Source: Fuerstiella sp. (GTDB lineage: Bacteria; Planctomycetota; Planctomycetia; Planctomycetales; Planctomycetaceae). From it: a stretch of 64,000 nt of DNA. This document shows, piece after piece, positions 61,153-64,000 of this stretch. The notes beneath the pieces are model-generated. The model was not told where the DNA came from. It did no database searches and was given only the letters and a program-made list of their open reading frames with translations. The stretch's first letter is position 1; each line of letters begins with the position of its first letter. The translations under genes were made by a program, and so were the position numbers. The stretch is taken from the NCBI GenBank assembly GCA_014238335.1, contig JABABI010000001.1:99252-163251 (forward strand), given 5' to 3'.

Positions 61153-61249
61153 GTTTGAAAGTGTTGATGTTCGCTGCGGCGTGATTGTACGAAATACTGT
61201 CGTCCGGTGCCGGTTTCGAGCGACAGTAGACCGCCGGCACTGCCAGCGC

Positions 61250-61531
61250 TTATTCGCTGCGAGCAGTAATCTCAAGCAGGTGGTAACCAAACTGCGTCTT
61301 GACCGGGCCGTGAACTGTGTTCATCTCATCGTTGAACACAACCTGATCAAATTCAGGAACCATCTGGCCCTTTGAAAACGTTCCCAGATCTCCGCCTTTG
61401 GCGCCGGATGGGCACTCGCTGTGTTCCTTCGCGGCATCCGCGAAGTCTGTTCCGCCTTCAATCTGTGCCTTAAGTTCAAGGCATTTGGCTTCATCGGGGA
61501 CGAGAATGTGACGGGCTGCAGCAGTGGCCAT
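61250..61531 (-). CDS. ppiC: Small parvulin peptidyl-prolyl isomerase
   Basis: A stand-alone parvulin of 93 residues, the same length as E. coli PpiC and nearly collinear: ATAAARHILVPDEAKCLELK, IEGGTDFADAAKEHSECPSG, AKGGDLGTFSKGQMVPEFDQ, VFNDEMNTVHGPVKTQFGYH followed by LLEI. The active-site His, Cys-adjacent region, Met/Phe and terminal His are present. No signal peptide, so it is cytoplasmic. The frame is open upstream to a TTG at 61627, but those 32 residues are not family-like; ATG 61531 is the start. Divergent from asnS. Confidence 0.93.
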   Translation of the reverse strand: MATAAARHILVPDEAKCLELKAQIEGGTDFADAAKEHSECPSGAKGGDLGTFSKGQMVPEFDQVVFNDEMNTVHGPVKTQFGYHLLEITARSE

Positions 61532-61778
61532 GACAAATTGTTTTCTATGTAAGAGGGATGTGGCAACGATCGATACGGAACACGACCATTCGGAAGGTAC
61601 CAGTTGCTTCCGCAGCCATCGAGCCAATATCTGAACGGATGTGCAATTTTCCTGGAAAGATGGAGCGTCCCTGACCTCTGTTCCCCTGATTGTGGATAGA
61701 GCATATCTTGCACAGAACGCTCGGTCAGCAGACTGAACGATTGGAACAGACCAGGGTTACCATCCGGCGAAGACAGAT

Positions 61779-63179
61779 ATGACAAAAATCAAGCTGACAC
61801 GCATTGCATCGTTGCTCAAAGATGCGGAATTCGAAAAAACTGTAACCGTCAAGGGCTGGGTTCGTACGCGCCGCGACTCCAAAAACGGTTTTTCGTTTAT
61901 CGAATTGAACGATGGCAGCTGCATGAAGAATCTGCAGGTTGTTGTCGATGGTGATATTCCGGCATATGCCGACACAATCAAGAGCGTCACGACCGGCGCG
62001 AGTGTGTCGATTGAAGGTACGGTGAAGGAGTCACCCGGCAAGGGCCAGCGTATCGAAGTTCACGCGGCAACGCTGCAGCTTATCGGGAAGGCCGATCCGG
62101 CCAGCTTTCCTTTGCAGAAAAAAGGACACAGCTTTGAATTCCTGCGCGAGATCGCTCATCTGCGACCGCGCACCAACAGTTTTGGCGCAGTCGCGCGGGT
62201 GCGAAACTGCATCAGCCGCTCGATCCACAATTTTTTTCAGACACGTGGCTTCCTGTACATCAATACGCCCATCATTACGACCAGCGACTGCGAAGGTGCG
62301 GGCGAAATGTTTCAGGTGACCACGCTGGATCTGGCTGCACTTGCGAAAGTTCAGACCAAAATTGACTGGAAACAGGATTTCTTCGGTAAACCTGCCGCAC
62401 TGACCGTCAGCGGCCAGCTGGAAGCTGAAATTTTTGCCACCTCTGTCGGTGACTGTTACACGTTCGGACCAACGTTTCGTGCCGAGAACAGTAACACCAC
62501 GCGGCATCTTGCCGAGTTCTGGATGGTTGAACCGGAAATGCCGTTCTTTGAACTGACCGATAACATGGACCTGGCGGAATCGTTCGTTAAGACGATCATC
62601 GGCGACGTTCTGGAACAGTGCCCGGAAGACATGGAATTCTTCAACCAGCGCATCGACAAGACAGTCCTGGAAACGCTGGACAATATTCGCAACAACGAAT
62701 TTATCCGGCTGCCGTACACCGAGGCCGTTGCGTTATTGCAGAACAGCGGGCACAAGTTTGACTATTCCGTCGAATGGGGCCACGACCTGCAAAGTGAACA
62801 TGAACGGTTTCTGACGGAAGAGCATTTCCAGCAGCCTGTCATCCTGTTCGACTATCCTCGCAGTATCAAGCCGTTTTACATGAGATGCAACGACGATGGA
62901 AAAACAGTACGAGCCATGGACGTTCTGGTGCCGCGAATCGGTGAAATCATCGGCGGAAGCCAGCGAGAAGAACGACTGGACGTACTGCTGCAGCGGATCG
63001 AAGAGTGCGGCATGGATCCGGAGGAATATTGGTGGTACACCGAACTGCGAAAATTCGGATCTGTGCCACACAGCGGCTTCGGGCTGGGTCTCGAACGCGC
63101 TGTGCAGCTGATCACTGGTATGGCAAACATCCGCGACGTCATTCCCTTTCCGAGAACTCCAGGCCACGCCGACTTCTAG
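61779..63179 (+). CDS. asnS: Asparaginyl-tRNA synthetase
   Basis: Class II synthetase charging tRNA-Asn. 466 residues. OB-fold anticodon domain ([20 protein letters not shown], then ELNDGS), motif 1 region ([20 protein letters not shown]), the Asn-specific [13 protein letters not shown], motif 2 ([20 protein letters not shown]) and motif 3 ([20 protein letters not shown], then [15 protein letters not shown]). The ending [11 protein letters not shown], rather than the aspartate-type ending, confirms AsnRS. Its presence suggests direct Asn-tRNA charging rather than only the amidotransferase route. The stop codon begins the second copy of the post-stop repeat. Confidence 0.97.
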   Translation: MTKIKLTRIASLLKDAEFEKTVTVKGWVRTRRDSKNGFSFIELNDGSCMKNLQVVVDGDIPAYADTIKSVTTGASVSIEGTVKESPGKGQRIEVHAATLQLIGKADPASFPLQKKGHSFEFLREIAHLRPRTNSFGAVARVRNCISRSIHNFFQTRGFLYINTPIITTSDCEGAGEMFQVTTLDLAALAKVQTKIDWKQDFFGKPAALTVSGQLEAEIFATSVGDCYTFGPTFRAENSNTTRHLAEFWMVEPEMPFFELTDNMDLAESFVKTIIGDVLEQCPEDMEFFNQRIDKTVLETLDNIRNNEFIRLPYTEAVALLQNSGHKFDYSVEWGHDLQSEHERFLTEEHFQQPVILFDYPRSIKPFYMRCNDDGKTVRAMDVLVPRIGEIIGGSQREERLDVLLQRIEECGMDPEEYWWYTELRKFGSVPHSGFGLGLERAVQLITGMANIRDVIPFPRTPGHADF

Positions 63180-63201
63180 AGCAGTTTACCCAAACACGTG
63201 G
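63177..63201 (+). repeat. Post-stop repeat, copy 2
   Basis: Twenty-five nucleotides starting at the asnS TAG stop, 21 of 25 identical to 61098-61122. The copies differ at positions 8, 14, 15 and 18 of the element. No hairpin as strong as the one after copy 1 follows. Confidence 0.5.
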
Positions 63202-63294
63202 GTCGTTCGGGCTCGTGAGAGGCACACATAGTCGGCCAGAAAACATTTTTCGCGGCCACGAATCAGCCTAATACGCTGTAGCCAGGCCGCCGAG

Positions 63295-64000
63295 TCAGTG
63301 TGCGGACAGACTGGACGTATTAATCCGTCCTTCGATCAGTACATCGTCGCCGAATTGGCGAATCGTCGTATTTCGCAGCGACGGCAGTTGCGGAACCTGG
63401 GCCAGGCCCTGACCACCGACGGGTGCAACGGCTTCCTGACCGCCAACGATTTTGGGAGCGACAAAGACGTGTACTTCGTCAATCAGGCTTTCGTCAAAGA
63501 ATGAGCCCAGCAGACTGCCACCAGCCTCGACCAGCACATTGGTTAGTTGGCGGCGCCCCAGCTCTTTCAGCAGCAGCTGCAGTACCGACTTGTCAGCATT
63601 TATTGCAAGGACTTCAGCTCCCAGATCCTTCAGTTCGTTCAGGTGATCAGTGTTTGCATGTGCTTCTGCAACACCGATCAAGACCGGGGCTTCGTTGATT
63701 GTGCCCATCAGCTGGCCGTCGGGTGTCACGGACTCACCGCTTCGATCCACAACCACGCGAACAGCAGTTCGTGGTCCGGATGGTCGGGCGGTCAGCAGCG
63801 GGTCGTCGGCTTGCACGGTGCCGGCTCCAGTGATAATCGCATCCATGCGACCGCGCAGGCGATGCACTTCGGCTCGGGACTCTTCGCCGGAAATCCATTT
63901 CGAATGTCCCGTGCGAGTTGCGATGTGGCCATCCAGAGTCATGGCCCACTTGGCGTGGACCCAGGGCACACCTTCCAGCATCAGTTTGCGAAACGGTGCG
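63295..64000 (-). CDS. ribD: Riboflavin biosynthesis protein RibD, C-terminal part
   Basis: Bifunctional deaminase/reductase of the riboflavin pathway. The gene enters from the right edge, so only the last 234 residues (the reductase domain and the linker to the deaminase) are visible. Recognisable pieces: APFRKLMLEGVPWVHAKWAM, TLDGHIATRTGHSKWISGEE and SRAEVHRLRGRMDAIITGAG followed by TVQADDPLLTAR, LTNVLVEAGGSLLGSFFDES (NADPH-site glycines), HVFVAPKIVGG and the final QFGDDVLIEGRI. The N-terminal zinc deaminase domain lies outside the window. Stop at 63295; 115 nt separate it from asnS, which converges on it. Confidence 0.95.
   Translation of the reverse strand, partial: APFRKLMLEGVPWVHAKWAMTLDGHIATRTGHSKWISGEESRAEVHRLRGRMDAIITGAGTVQADDPLLTARPSGPRTAVRVVVDRSGESVTPDGQLMGTINEAPVLIGVAEAHANTDHLNELKDLGAEVLAINADKSVLQLLLKELGRRQLTNVLVEAGGSLLGSFFDESLIDEVHVFVAPKIVGGQEAVAPVGGQGLAQVPQLPSLRNTTIRQFGDDVLIEGRINTSSLSAH

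Overview
The window is chromosomal DNA of a planctomycete (phylum Planctomycetota), probably a Planctomycetales/Pirellulales-type member of moderate GC; I cannot name the species. The evidence is family content: a planctomycete-type cytochrome protein with DUF1549/DUF1553 domains, a giant PVC-type heme-binding propeller protein, an exported sulfatase, an excisionase-like HTH fused to a receiver domain, a FlgI/HEAT lipoprotein, Tat-exported TIM-barrel and M16/S9 proteases, and several lineage-type secreted proteins of unknown role. Gene orientation is mixed, operons are short and intergenic spaces are long. I see no prophage, insertion sequence, CRISPR array, rRNA or tRNA gene.

Layout. 1-6.8 kb: 5' part of carB, an inosine-uridine hydrolase homologue whose Ca2+ site is damaged, hemD, a parvulin-type lipoprotein and a cupin. 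7-9.1 kb: sulfatase and a DinB-family pseudogene with three one-base deletions. 9.1-13.3 kb: replication cluster dnaN-dciA-gyrB (minus strand) without recF or dnaA. 13.6-22.3 kb: cell-envelope genes (MMPL transporter, PilZ protein, acidic lipoprotein, Cys-rich secreted protein with its own promoter and terminator, conserved small protein plus LolA-like lipoprotein, Tat TIM barrel). 23-31 kb: FlgI-like lipoprotein with internal HEAT repeats, smc, HTH-receiver gene, terminator and a strongly structured intergenic stretch. 31-42.7 kb: exported M16 and S9 peptidases in tandem, dus-maf pair, yjbQ, a flippase-like membrane protein, and a nucleoside phosphorylase/SSS transporter pair. 43-48.7 kb: HD-GGDEF signalling protein, pentapeptide-repeat membrane protein, DUF1549/1553 cytochrome. 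48.8-51.9 kb: coaE-rho-ribH-nusB. 52-64 kb: phosphohexomutase, SDR, folD, the 1,664-residue multi-domain PVC protein, ppiC, asnS and the 3' part of ribD.

How the genes relate. Most are housekeeping: nucleotide and cofactor synthesis (carB, folD, ribH, ribD, coaE, hemD), replication and segregation (dnaN, dciA, gyrB, smc), RNA and translation (rho, nusB, dus, asnS). The accessory layer is envelope and extracytoplasmic degradation: sulfatase, proteases, planctomycete cytochromes and lipoproteins. The most distinctive items are the SGNH-propeller-HEAT-PA14-cupredoxin-cytochrome c fusion, the FlgI fold split by HEAT repeats, the nucleoside hydrolase that lost two key Asp residues, and the diguanylate cyclase with a degenerate HD-GYP domain and an unrecognised C-terminal domain.
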